Under the pieces are notes generated by a model. That model made no database searches. It worked only from the letters and a program-made list of their open reading frames with translations, and was not told where the DNA came from. A stretch of DNA of 64,000 nucleotides from Paraburkholderia fynbosensis (GTDB lineage: Bacteria; Pseudomonadota; Gammaproteobacteria; Burkholderiales; Burkholderiaceae), in assembly GCF_902859935.1 (NCBI RefSeq), contig NZ_CADIKI010000010.1:186001-250000 (forward strand). The letters run 5' to 3'. The position numbers and the translations under genes were made by a program. How positions within the stretch are numbered: the stretch's first letter is position 1; every line of letters starts with the position of its first letter. Positions 56,873-64,000 of the stretch are shown piece after piece.

Positions 56873-59800
56873 ATGTCTAGCATGCACACGGTAGTTTTCG
56901 GCTGGTTCGGCGGGTCGGCCGTCTGGTTCATTCCTCTTTTGTGGCGCCTCGTGAAGTCGGTGCTGCCGGGCGGCGCAGGCTTGCGCGGCCCCGGCACGAT
57001 CCGCCTGTGGCTCGGCTTCGTCTGCGTGATGGTGGCGAGTTGCACGCTCGAGGCGTCGCTGCTCGACGTGGCAGGTCTCAATGGTTTGGGTCATGCGCTC
57101 GCTGCGGGCTTTGGTCATCTGCTCGGGCATATCGGCACTCCGCTCGCGGCGCTTGCCCTGCTTCTCATCAGCCTGCCCTGGCTGATCGACTTCCGCTGGC
57201 GTGATTTCGCCGCGTGGGCGGACGGCGCGTTCGGTCTCGGCCTGTCGCGCGGACTGGCCAGGCGCGATGAGGAGGCGCGCCGTCATCGCAGCGTCGATGA
57301 GGGGTTGTCTTCGCACGTTTCGCCGGCCACCAATACGATGGCGCCGAAAAGCAATGGGCGCTACACGCGTCCGACCGTGTGGCGGCCGCCGGCGAGCGGA
57401 CGCGGCGCGGCGTCCGGCAAGGATGCGGCGGCGCGCGGTGCCGGGTCGAGCTGGCGCGCGGGTAGCGTGACGCCGCGCAGCCAGGCAACGCAGATCGAGC
57501 CGGTGCTGCGCACGGGCGCGGCGACGACGCCGCCGCGGCAGGCGTCGATGCAGAAGTCGGCGCTGAATGCGGGTAAGGCGCCATTCATGCCGGCTGAGCC
57601 GGTCGCGCCTGCAGGGTGGTTGCGGGAGACCGCGTCGCCGCGTGCGGGGGTGTCGGTGGGGGCTGGGGCAACTGGCATTTCAGGCGCCTCTGCGGTGCCT
57701 CGCGATGGCGCGTTGCAGGTCGGCCGACGCTCGGCTGGCGAACAACGGTCGGTGGGATCGCTTGATGCGGGCGCGGATTTGGCGATGGCGGCGGGTGTGG
57801 CGGGTGTGGCCGGTCTTGCCGCGTCGGGCGCGGCAGGCGCGTCGGCGAGGGCCGCGCACGGCGTGGCGGCAGGCACGGCTGCAAGCACTGCGGCCGGTTC
57901 GATGATGAATACCGCGGCCGGCGCGAGCCATTCGGCGGCAATGCAGCGTGCAGCGGCTCCGCCCGACCGCGCTGCAGCGATCCGTCAACCGTTCCCGGCT
58001 GCCCCGCTTGCGAACGCGGTCACGCCACCATCGGCTACGCCTCGGACGGCACCGAGTTACACGCGGCCCATGGCGGCGGCGCAGAAAGTTTCGCCGCCCG
58101 CCAGCGTCCAGGAAACGCTGCGCAGCATCGCGGAAAATGCCGCGCGCTGGACCGATCTGGCCGGCGTCAGCCTCGCGCGCAGCAGCGGCGCGGAAGGCGC
58201 GAAGATGACGGCTGCGGCGCACGCCGCGCCGTCGGTCGAGGTTGACTGGCCTCGCGAGGATGCACGCCATGTCGCAGCGGCTGGGACGGCTTCGTCGACG
58301 CGTGCGGACGAGCCTTTGCGGGAGATTGCCGAGCCTGCGGTTGAGCAGCCTGTCGCGCAGTCGTTTGAGCAAACCCCCGTTGAAGCGGCGCCCGTCGAAT
58401 CACCGGGGATGGAAGCCGCAGTCGATGCGCCAGTCGAGACGAATGCAGAGCCCGTCGTGCATTGGCCCATCGAGCCGCCGATCATTCACGCGCCGCTGAC
58501 GGCTGCGCCCGCGCCTGTTGTGTCTGCGCATGTGGTGTCTGCGCCTGCTCTGCCCTCGTCTGCCGGGCATGCACCGGCGGTGTCTGAGCCTGCTTTGGTG
58601 GCACCTGCTGCGCCCGCTCCAGTTTTGTCCACGTCTGCTGTGGCGGCACCTGCTGCGTTGATGCCTGTCAGGTCGGCAGTCGCGGCGCCTGTCGCTGGTG
58701 GGTCTGCTGGGTCTGCTGGGTCTGCTGGGTCTGCTGGGTCTGCTACGTCTGCGCCCGCTGTGTCCGAGCCCGCTGTACCGACGTCGCCCCCCGCTGCGTT
58801 CGCACCTGCCACCCCCGCACCGCCTGCGCATGCATCCGTCACGGTCGCTCCGCAACACGCGACGCCGGCAGCGACGCCCACCCCATTCCAGATCTTCGCA
58901 GCGCAGTTGGAAACGAGCGACGAACAGCCAGCACCGAACGATTCGCCTTTCGAAGACGACCCGGCGCAATCGACCATCCACATCGACAGCCACGCGCACC
59001 CGATTGTCGAGGTCACGCAACCGGTTAGCGAACGAGTAGAGTCCGCGCACACCACCGCGCCTGGCGTCACAGCGTCCACGAATGAAACTGTCGCGGCGCA
59101 CGTGGAAGAAGCCGCTCCGGTCGTCGGGTCTGCCGCCGTTCCTGGAACGACGCTGCACCCGCCCGTACCGGCCGCAGAAGTCTTTGTCGATAGGACACTC
59201 GCGCCTTGGGAAACCAAAGTCGACGCCATCGCGACACAGCACGACGCGACGGCATCGGTCGCGCCGCCGGCGAGCCACACGAGCGTTCCAGCCGAAACCG
59301 CACCGACACCCCACGACATCCCGTCGATGCACGTCGCAAGCGCGAACTCGATCGAAGCAGCAACACTGGGCCAATCAGAAACGGCGGACCTCCCCGACAC
59401 GCTAAACGTAGCGCGAGCGGGAAGCAGTTTCGCACCTGCAACGCCGGCAACCACCGCAGCGAACACCACCGCGTCAGCCGCGCCAGACAGCATCGAGCAG
59501 CAGGCCTCGAACGTGGTTCGCTTCCCAGGTTTCGCTGCTCAGGCCGCATCGTTGGCGCCAGCCACCGGTATTGACGAAGCGGCCAGCGCGGAAGAGTCCG
59601 CTATCGCCGCCCGCACGATCGAACCGCCCGTCGCGTCAGTACCGTTCACACCATCGGCAACCCCGACAACTCCGCCTGCGGAACCCGCCATGCAGCGTCC
59701 CGCGCTGCGCGGCCACGTCCCGGCCAACGGCTTCGAATTCCACGCGCCCGCTGCGTCGATGGTCGAGCTGCCCACGCTCGATCTGCTCGAGCGCGCCGAC

Positions 59801-61240
59801 ACCGACGTCGAACCGGTCTCCGAGGAAAAGCTCATCGAAACCGGCCTGCTGATCGAGCAGCGTCTGCAGGAATTCAAAGTGCCCGTCACCGTGGTCGGCG
59901 CGTCGGCGGGTCCGGTCATCACGCGCTTCGAAGTCGAGCCCGCGCTCGGCGTGCGCGGCAGTCAGATCGTCGGCCTGATGAAGGACCTGTCACGCGGTCT
60001 CGGCCTCACCTCCATCCGCGTGGTCGAAACGATTCCCGGCAAGACCTGCATGGGCCTCGAATTGCCGAACGCGAAACGCCAGACGATCCGTCTGTCCGAA
60101 ATCCTCGAAGCAAGCGTCTACCAGAACTCGCATTCGCAACTCACGCTCGCGATGGGCAAGGACATCACCGGCCATCCGGTCGTCGCCGATCTCGCGAAGG
60201 CGCCGCACATGCTGGTCGCGGGCACGACCGGTTCGGGCAAGTCGGTCGCGATCAACGCGATGATCTGCTCGCTGCTCTACAAGGCGACGCCCGAGGAAGT
60301 GCGCCTCATCATGATCGATCCGAAGATGCTGGAGCTGTCGGTGTACGAAGGCATCCCGCACCTGCTCGCGCCGGTCGTCACCGACATGAAGCTCGCGGCC
60401 AACGCGCTGAACTGGTGCGTCGGCGAAATGGAGAAGCGCTACCGGCTGATGTCCGCGGTCGGCGTGCGCAATCTAGCGGGCTTCAACCAGAAAATCCGCG
60501 ACACCGAAGCGAAGGGCAAGAAGCTCGGCAACCCGTTCTCGCTGACGCCCGAAGCGCCCGAGCCGCTCGCGCCGCTGCCGCTGATCGTGGTCGTGATCGA
60601 CGAGTTGGCCGACCTGATGATGGTCGCGGGCAAGAAGATCGAAGAGCTGATCGCGCGGCTCGCGCAGAAGGCGCGCGCGGCCGGCATTCACCTGATTCTG
60701 GCGACGCAGCGGCCCTCGGTCGACGTGATCACCGGGCTCATCAAGGCGAACATTCCGACGCGCGTCGCGTTCCAGGTGTCGTCGAAGATCGACTCGCGCA
60801 CGATTCTCGATCAGATGGGCGCCGAGTCGCTGCTCGGCCAGGGCGACATGCTGTTCCTGCCGCCGGGTACGGGCTACCCACAACGCGTGCACGGCGCATT
60901 CGTCGCCGACGAGGAAGTGCATCGGATCGTCGAGTATCTGAAGCAGTTCGGCGAGCCGCAATACGAGGAAGGCATTCTCGACGGCCCCGCCACCGACGGC
61001 GGCGCCGCGCAGGACCTGTTTGGCGAGTCGCCGGATGCGGAAGCCGATCCGCTCTACGACGAAGCGGTCGCGTTCGTGGTGCGTACGCGGCGGGCGTCGA
61101 TCTCGTCGGTGCAGCGGCAGTTGCGCATCGGCTATAACCGCGCGGCACGCCTGGTCGAACAGATGGAAACGGCCGGCCTCGTGTCGGCGATGAGCATCAA
61201 CGGCAGCCGCGAAGTGCTCGCGCCAGGGCCGGCGGAATAG
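56873..61240 (+). CDS. ftsK: FtsK-family DNA translocase, large form with long linker
   Basis: Membrane-anchored hexameric motor that pumps chromosome ends to dif at division. 1455 residues from ATG 56873 (ATG 56882 and TTG 56852 are alternatives). The N-terminal 120 residues have three or four helices ([33 protein letters not shown]). A linker of about 840 residues rich in Ala, Pro, Val and Thr follows. The motor starts near 960; Walker [16 protein letters not shown] near 1116; Walker [16 protein letters not shown] near 1240. The C-terminal gamma winged helix ([20 protein letters not shown]) reads DNA polarity signals. The linker is much longer than in E. coli. Confidence 0.95.
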   Translation: MSSMHTVVFGWFGGSAVWFIPLLWRLVKSVLPGGAGLRGPGTIRLWLGFVCVMVASCTLEASLLDVAGLNGLGHALAAGFGHLLGHIGTPLAALALLLISLPWLIDFRWRDFAAWADGAFGLGLSRGLARRDEEARRHRSVDEGLSSHVSPATNTMAPKSNGRYTRPTVWRPPASGRGAASGKDAAARGAGSSWRAGSVTPRSQATQIEPVLRTGAATTPPRQASMQKSALNAGKAPFMPAEPVAPAGWLRETASPRAGVSVGAGATGISGASAVPRDGALQVGRRSAGEQRSVGSLDAGADLAMAAGVAGVAGLAASGAAGASARAAHGVAAGTAASTAAGSMMNTAAGASHSAAMQRAAAPPDRAAAIRQPFPAAPLANAVTPPSATPRTAPSYTRPMAAAQKVSPPASVQETLRSIAENAARWTDLAGVSLARSSGAEGAKMTAAAHAAPSVEVDWPREDARHVAAAGTASSTRADEPLREIAEPAVEQPVAQSFEQTPVEAAPVESPGMEAAVDAPVETNAEPVVHWPIEPPIIHAPLTAAPAPVVSAHVVSAPALPSSAGHAPAVSEPALVAPAAPAPVLSTSAVAAPAALMPVRSAVAAPVAGGSAGSAGSAGSAGSATSAPAVSEPAVPTSPPAAFAPATPAPPAHASVTVAPQHATPAATPTPFQIFAAQLETSDEQPAPNDSPFEDDPAQSTIHIDSHAHPIVEVTQPVSERVESAHTTAPGVTASTNETVAAHVEEAAPVVGSAAVPGTTLHPPVPAAEVFVDRTLAPWETKVDAIATQHDATASVAPPASHTSVPAETAPTPHDIPSMHVASANSIEAATLGQSETADLPDTLNVARAGSSFAPATPATTAANTTASAAPDSIEQQASNVVRFPGFAAQAASLAPATGIDEAASAEESAIAARTIEPPVASVPFTPSATPTTPPAEPAMQRPALRGHVPANGFEFHAPAASMVELPTLDLLERADTDVEPVSEEKLIETGLLIEQRLQEFKVPVTVVGASAGPVITRFEVEPALGVRGSQIVGLMKDLSRGLGLTSIRVVETIPGKTCMGLELPNAKRQTIRLSEILEASVYQNSHSQLTLAMGKDITGHPVVADLAKAPHMLVAGTTGSGKSVAINAMICSLLYKATPEEVRLIMIDPKMLELSVYEGIPHLLAPVVTDMKLAANALNWCVGEMEKRYRLMSAVGVRNLAGFNQKIRDTEAKGKKLGNPFSLTPEAPEPLAPLPLIVVVIDELADLMMVAGKKIEELIARLAQKARAAGIHLILATQRPSVDVITGLIKANIPTRVAFQVSSKIDSRTILDQMGAESLLGQGDMLFLPPGTGYPQRVHGAFVADEEVHRIVEYLKQFGEPQYEEGILDGPATDGGAAQDLFGESPDAEADPLYDEAVAFVVRTRRASISSVQRQLRIGYNRAARLVEQMETAGLVSAMSINGSREVLAPGPAE
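58700..58744 (+). repeat. 9-bp in-frame tandem repeat in the FtsK linker
   Basis: Five exact copies of GGGTCTGCT, encoding Gly-Ser-Ala five times, followed by a diverged sixth unit (ACGTCTGCG). Unit length is a multiple of three, so changes in copy number keep the reading frame. Confidence 0.9.
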
Positions 61241-61337
61241 CGGGCCGGCGGGCGGTTTCTCGCCGGTTTGCAAGGGGCGGCTGTTCGGCTGCCGATGGTT
61301 GCAAGGCGAGTTGCCGAGCCGGCCGCAAGGCAAAAGA

Positions 61338-61364
61338 ACGGGCCGCTCCAAGCGGCCCGTTTTT
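61338..61364 (+). terminator. Terminator of ftsK, possibly bidirectional
   Basis: Perfect 10-bp stem ACGGGCCGCT/AGCGGCCCGT with a 3-base loop (61338-61360), followed by TTTTTC. On the minus strand the same stem is followed by TCTTTTG, so it may also end the converging lactonase gene at 61407. Confidence 0.9.
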
Positions 61365-61406
61365 CATTGCACCCACACGTTCAAATCAAGCACGACACTC
61401 TGCCTT

Positions 61407-62573
61407 TCACGACGGCGACACCAGCTTGAAGTCCACCGGCGCGCCAAGTTCGAAGTGCTGTTTCGGCGTCGGATCGAGCAGACCGGTTTGACGATCGCGC
61501 TTGAACACGTACACCGTATCGCTGTTCTGATTGCCGACGATGAGCCAGTTGCCGGTCGGATCGATCGCGAACTCACGCGGCGACTTGCCGAGACTCGATT
61601 GATGCCCGATCTTCTTCAGATGCCCATTCGCGGGATCGACCGAGAAGATCACGATCTCGTTGGCGTCGCCGCGATTGGACGCGTACACGAAGCGCCCGTC
61701 CGGCGACAGATGGATCGCCGCCCCGCCGACCGCCCCCTTGAAGCCCGGCTGCGTCATAGGAAGCGTTTGCACCAGCTTGAGCTTGCCGTCGGCGTAGTCG
61801 AACGTACTGACCGAGGCGTTCAGTTCGCTCGTCAGATACGCATGCTTGCCGTCCGCGCCGAAGATCAGATGACGCGGCCCCGTGCCCGCCTGCTGCTGGG
61901 TATAGCCCCAATCGGTCGGCGTGACCGGGCCGTGACTGTCGCCCGGCGTGTAGCGGTACGAATACAGCTTGTCGGCGCCGAGGTCCTGCGCGAAGAGATA
62001 GCGCCCATCTGGCGAAAACACCGTGGAGTGAACGTGCGAGTTGTCCTGACGCCCCTTCACCGGACCGCCGCCCTCATGATGTACTGTCAGCACCGACGTG
62101 CCGAGCTGGCCGTCGCCCTGAACCGGAAGCACCGCGAAGCTGCCGCCCGGGTCAGCCGCCACCGAGTAGTTCGCGGTCAGCAGATACTTCTCATCCGGCG
62201 ACAAACTCAGATAGCACGGATCATTGCCATCCGACGACACCTTGTTGAGGAACGTCAGTTGCCCTTGCGCGGCGTCGAAGCGAAACGCGCTGACGCCGCC
62301 GCGCTGTGTGGCCGGGCCATTGTCGCCCGGCAGTTCGTTGACCGCATAGACGAAGCGGCGGTCACGGCTCACTACGAGGAACGACGGATTGACCGTCTGC
62401 GCCACCGACACGCGCGTGGCCGCGCCCGTCTTCGTGTCGAAACGATAGACGTAGATGCCCTCGCTCTTGCCGCTGGTGTAAGTGCCGACCAGCATGTTGT
62501 AGACGCCGTCCGCGGGGACCGGGCCGGCATCTTGCGCATACGCGTGCGACGCAACAATCGAGACCATGAGCAC
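61407..62573 (-). CDS. Lactonase-family seven-bladed propeller (secreted, 6-phosphogluconolactonase-like)
   Basis: About 388 residues of the lactonase/YbhE beta-propeller family. Blade motifs repeat through the protein: GTYTSGKSEGIYVYRFDTKT, PSFLVVSRDRRFVYAVNELP, DPCYLSLSPDEKYLLTANYS, HVHSTVFSPDGRYLFAQDLG, AAIHLSPDGRFVYASNRGDA. A signal-peptide-like stretch (VLMVSIVASHAYAQDAG) indicates export, unlike cytoplasmic 6-phosphogluconolactonase, so the substrate may differ. The start is unsure: GTG 62573 is used, but it leaves a short n-region; the frame is open to 62876. Confidence 0.82.
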   Translation of the reverse strand: MLMVSIVASHAYAQDAGPVPADGVYNMLVGTYTSGKSEGIYVYRFDTKTGAATRVSVAQTVNPSFLVVSRDRRFVYAVNELPGDNGPATQRGGVSAFRFDAAQGQLTFLNKVSSDGNDPCYLSLSPDEKYLLTANYSVAADPGGSFAVLPVQGDGQLGTSVLTVHHEGGGPVKGRQDNSHVHSTVFSPDGRYLFAQDLGADKLYSYRYTPGDSHGPVTPTDWGYTQQQAGTGPRHLIFGADGKHAYLTSELNASVSTFDYADGKLKLVQTLPMTQPGFKGAVGGAAIHLSPDGRFVYASNRGDANEIVIFSVDPANGHLKKIGHQSSLGKSPREFAIDPTGNWLIVGNQNSDTVYVFKRDRQTGLLDPTPKQHFELGAPVDFKLVSPS

Positions 62574-62948
62574 GAAACCTTTTATTATCGAGCGGGCAGC
62601 GCGTAGAGGCGCAGGCCGCCCGGTGTGTCCTACCCCGCAAGCAGCGGCGGCAGGCGAAACGGAAGGCGGGAAAACAGATGAAGCGGGACTCGAAATGGCA
62701 CGCACGGCCGCCCGGCGACGACGAAGCATAGGACCTCCTCCACATCGGTTATTGGGTCGAAGCGGTTGTAATGATGTCGCTGGTCTGCCGCGCGGTGAGT
62801 CGAGCGTTGTTCTTATCGAGGCAAGTATAAAAGCGTTGGGTCGGATCATGCAGTGAATCCGGCTGCCGGCACGCATCGGCAGCCATTGTCCCGCGTCGCG
62901 GGACGTTTCTTCAATCGCGTCTTACGCATTTCACACTACGGAGTCTTC
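62574..62948. other. Divergent intergenic region between lactonase and DUF3096 genes
   Basis: About 375 bases. Part of it may be the true 5' end of the lactonase gene, which remains open to 62876. No separate gene is recognised. Confidence 0.4.
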
Positions 62949-63101
62949 ATGAACGTCACACTCAGCCTGGGCCCGCTCGTTTCGTTGATCGCCGGCATTC
63001 TGATTCTCGTGATGCCGCGCCTGTTGAACTACATCGTCGCGCTCTATCTGATCATCATCGGCATCATTGGGATCTTCGGTGTGGGGTCGTCGCACTTCTG
63101 A
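62949..63101 (+). CDS. Small DUF3096 membrane protein
   Basis: 50 residues with two membrane helices: LGPLVSLIAGILILVMPRLL and YIVALYLIIIGIIGIFGV, joined by the tight turn that marks DUF3096 proteins. GGAG precedes the ATG at 62949. Function unknown; these small proteins are common in proteobacteria and probably sit in the inner membrane. Isolated rightward gene. Confidence 0.85.
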   Translation: MNVTLSLGPLVSLIAGILILVMPRLLNYIVALYLIIIGIIGIFGVGSSHF

Positions 63102-63345
63102 GTGGGTGGCAATCGACGTGCGGCCGGGCGCAGGCCTGGCCTGGCTTGGCCTCGCTGCGTATCGTCAATGCGCAAGGAAGGCGCGACGAAGCACACGCGT
63201 GTGGCGACGACCGTCCGCACGCGCGTGGCGCAAAGCTGATGTGTGGGAAATGCAGCGTCGCCAACGCTCTCGCGCCGCATCACCATGCAACTGCGCGGCG
63301 ATGGCTTAGCAGATTTTCAAACCGCACGCATGGAGCGTCGCTGCT

Positions 63346-63386
63346 CGCACATCGGCCGGGCGGCTTGCGCGCCCGGCCGATGTGCG
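63346..63386. other. 17-bp perfect hairpin abutting a stop codon
   Basis: CGCACATCGGCCGGGCG (63346-63362) and its exact complement at 63370-63386, with a 7-base loop. It directly follows the stop codon (63387-63389) of the leftward small gene. No U-tract follows on either strand. It probably protects or ends that transcript. Confidence 0.8.
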
Positions 63387-63632
63387 TCAACCATTCGAAA
63401 GCTGGTCGAGCCGCAAGCGTCCCTGCAACGACAGCGCGCCGACGGCATAATGGCCGTCACCTTCCTGATAGCGCCGGAAGCAGGCCCGTTCGACCAGAAA
63501 CGCGGCAGCGGCGAGCATGCCGTTGCGGCTTAGGCCCAGCCGGCCATGATCGAGCGGCAACATCGAATCGCCGGCGAGTTGGCTGGCGGCAGAGAGTATC
63601 GTGATGCAATCGGTTTTCGTCGGGTTCAGCAT
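63387..63632 (-). CDS. Small conserved protein, unknown function
   Basis: 81 residues. ATG 63632 is chosen because GAGGA lies nine bases upstream; the longer open frame is not protein-like. The sequence (MLNPTKTDCITILSAASQLA, HGRLGLSRNGMLAAAAFLVE, RRYQEGDGHYAVGALSLQGR) is balanced and without signal peptide or membrane helix. I believe similar proteins occur in other Burkholderia, but no function is known. It diverges from the GH15 gene and is closed by a strong hairpin. Confidence 0.65.
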   Translation of the reverse strand: MLNPTKTDCITILSAASQLAGDSMLPLDHGRLGLSRNGMLAAAAFLVERACFRRYQEGDGHYAVGALSLQGRLRLDQLSNG

Positions 63633-63861
63633 GGCTTTCGTCCTCGGAAACGGCGCCTGTGTGCGCCATGGGCAAGGCCGACTTGCTGCCCGGACGGGCT
63701 CCGGGGCTCGGCTCGAAATCCGATTGTAGGCACTGATTTGACAATTACCAACCCGCGTTTTGCCGCATTGTGTGATGAACCAATGCGCATCGCGCGAGTC
63801 CGGTAGTAACCATGACCCAGCGCGACGGCCCCGCCGCGCGTCATCACTGACACGCTCCCCT

Positions 63862-64000
63862 ATGCCCGCACACATCGAAGACTATGCGCTCATCGGCGAC
63901 GGCCATACGGCCGCGCTCGTCTCCCGCGACGGTTCCGTCGACTGGCTCTGCTGGCCGCGCTTCGACTCCGGCGCCTGCTTCGCGGCCCTGCTCGGTACGC
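63862..64000 (+). CDS. Glycoside hydrolase family 15 protein (5' part only)
   Basis: Only the first 46 codons are inside the window: MPAHIEDYALIGDGHTAALV, then SRDGSVDWLCWPRFDSGACF and AALLGT. This is the characteristic N-terminus of trehalase- or glucoamylase-type GH15 proteins of bacteria, which are about 600 residues and hydrolyse alpha-glucosidic bonds. The catalytic (alpha/alpha)6 barrel lies outside. Frame runs off the right edge. Confidence 0.88.
   Translation, partial: MPAHIEDYALIGDGHTAALVSRDGSVDWLCWPRFDSGACFAALLGT

Noticed and set aside
58400-59493. Minus-strand frames rich in Gly, Ala or Arg inside ftsK
   Set aside because: They mirror the low-complexity FtsK linker and have no ribosome site or family character.

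Overview
The window is a high-GC chromosomal segment of a Burkholderia-type betaproteobacterium, most likely Paraburkholderia. The evidence is gene content and protein style: RdgC, DnaE, GluQ, TrhO, MsbA and WaaL with their lipopolysaccharide neighbours, a very large FtsK, a CopG-like gene beside a PHB-depolymerase-family esterase, and a cepacian-like exopolysaccharide locus. No rRNA, tRNA or CRISPR array was recognised.

Left part, 1-21 kb, is accessory and partly decayed. It starts with a LuxR-type response regulator cut by the window edge, then a gene-poor stretch with a 137-bp relic of an IS3-family element. A tight leftward operon follows, encoding a complete type I secretion machine (TolC-like channel, ABC exporter with a degenerate C39-like domain, HlyD-type adaptor), with no substrate gene in view. 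After another gene-poor stretch comes a leftward Wzx/Wzy-type exopolysaccharide operon: initiating sugar-phosphate transferase, Wza, UDP-glucose dehydrogenase, tyrosine phosphatase, Wzc tyrosine kinase, glycosyltransferase, polymerase, flippase, glycosyltransferase. It ends in a wrecked BNR_4-like gene truncated by an IS5-family relic. The UDP-glucose dehydrogenase is frameshifted at a seven-base homopolymer next to its catalytic cysteine, and the initiating transferase lacks the usual cytoplasmic middle domain. As read, this locus may be inactive or changed.

Middle part, 21-34 kb, holds mostly single genes: CopG-like regulator and PHB-depolymerase-like esterase, fRMsr (msrC), a double-Mop molbindin, an NlpC/P60 lipoprotein, two VOC proteins, an MFS transporter, an HdeD-like membrane protein fused to a probable permuted papain-like domain, and rdgC. 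Among them lie relics of an MscS-type channel, a spore-coat-U pilus-like protein and a SnoaL-like ester cyclase.

The 34-42 kb part is a lipopolysaccharide assembly neighbourhood: four glycosyltransferases, the O-antigen ligase WaaL and the lipid A flippase MsbA, in alternating orientation. The 42-64 kb part is mainly conserved core: dnaE, trhO, gluQ, an RhlE-type helicase, an aldehyde dehydrogenase and a ThDP enzyme, an MliC-like inhibitor, a small lipoprotein, purT, a META-domain lipoprotein, a 1455-residue FtsK, a lactonase-family propeller, a DUF3096 protein, a small conserved protein and the start of a GH15 enzyme. Rho-independent terminators are clear after the secretion operon, rhlE and ftsK.
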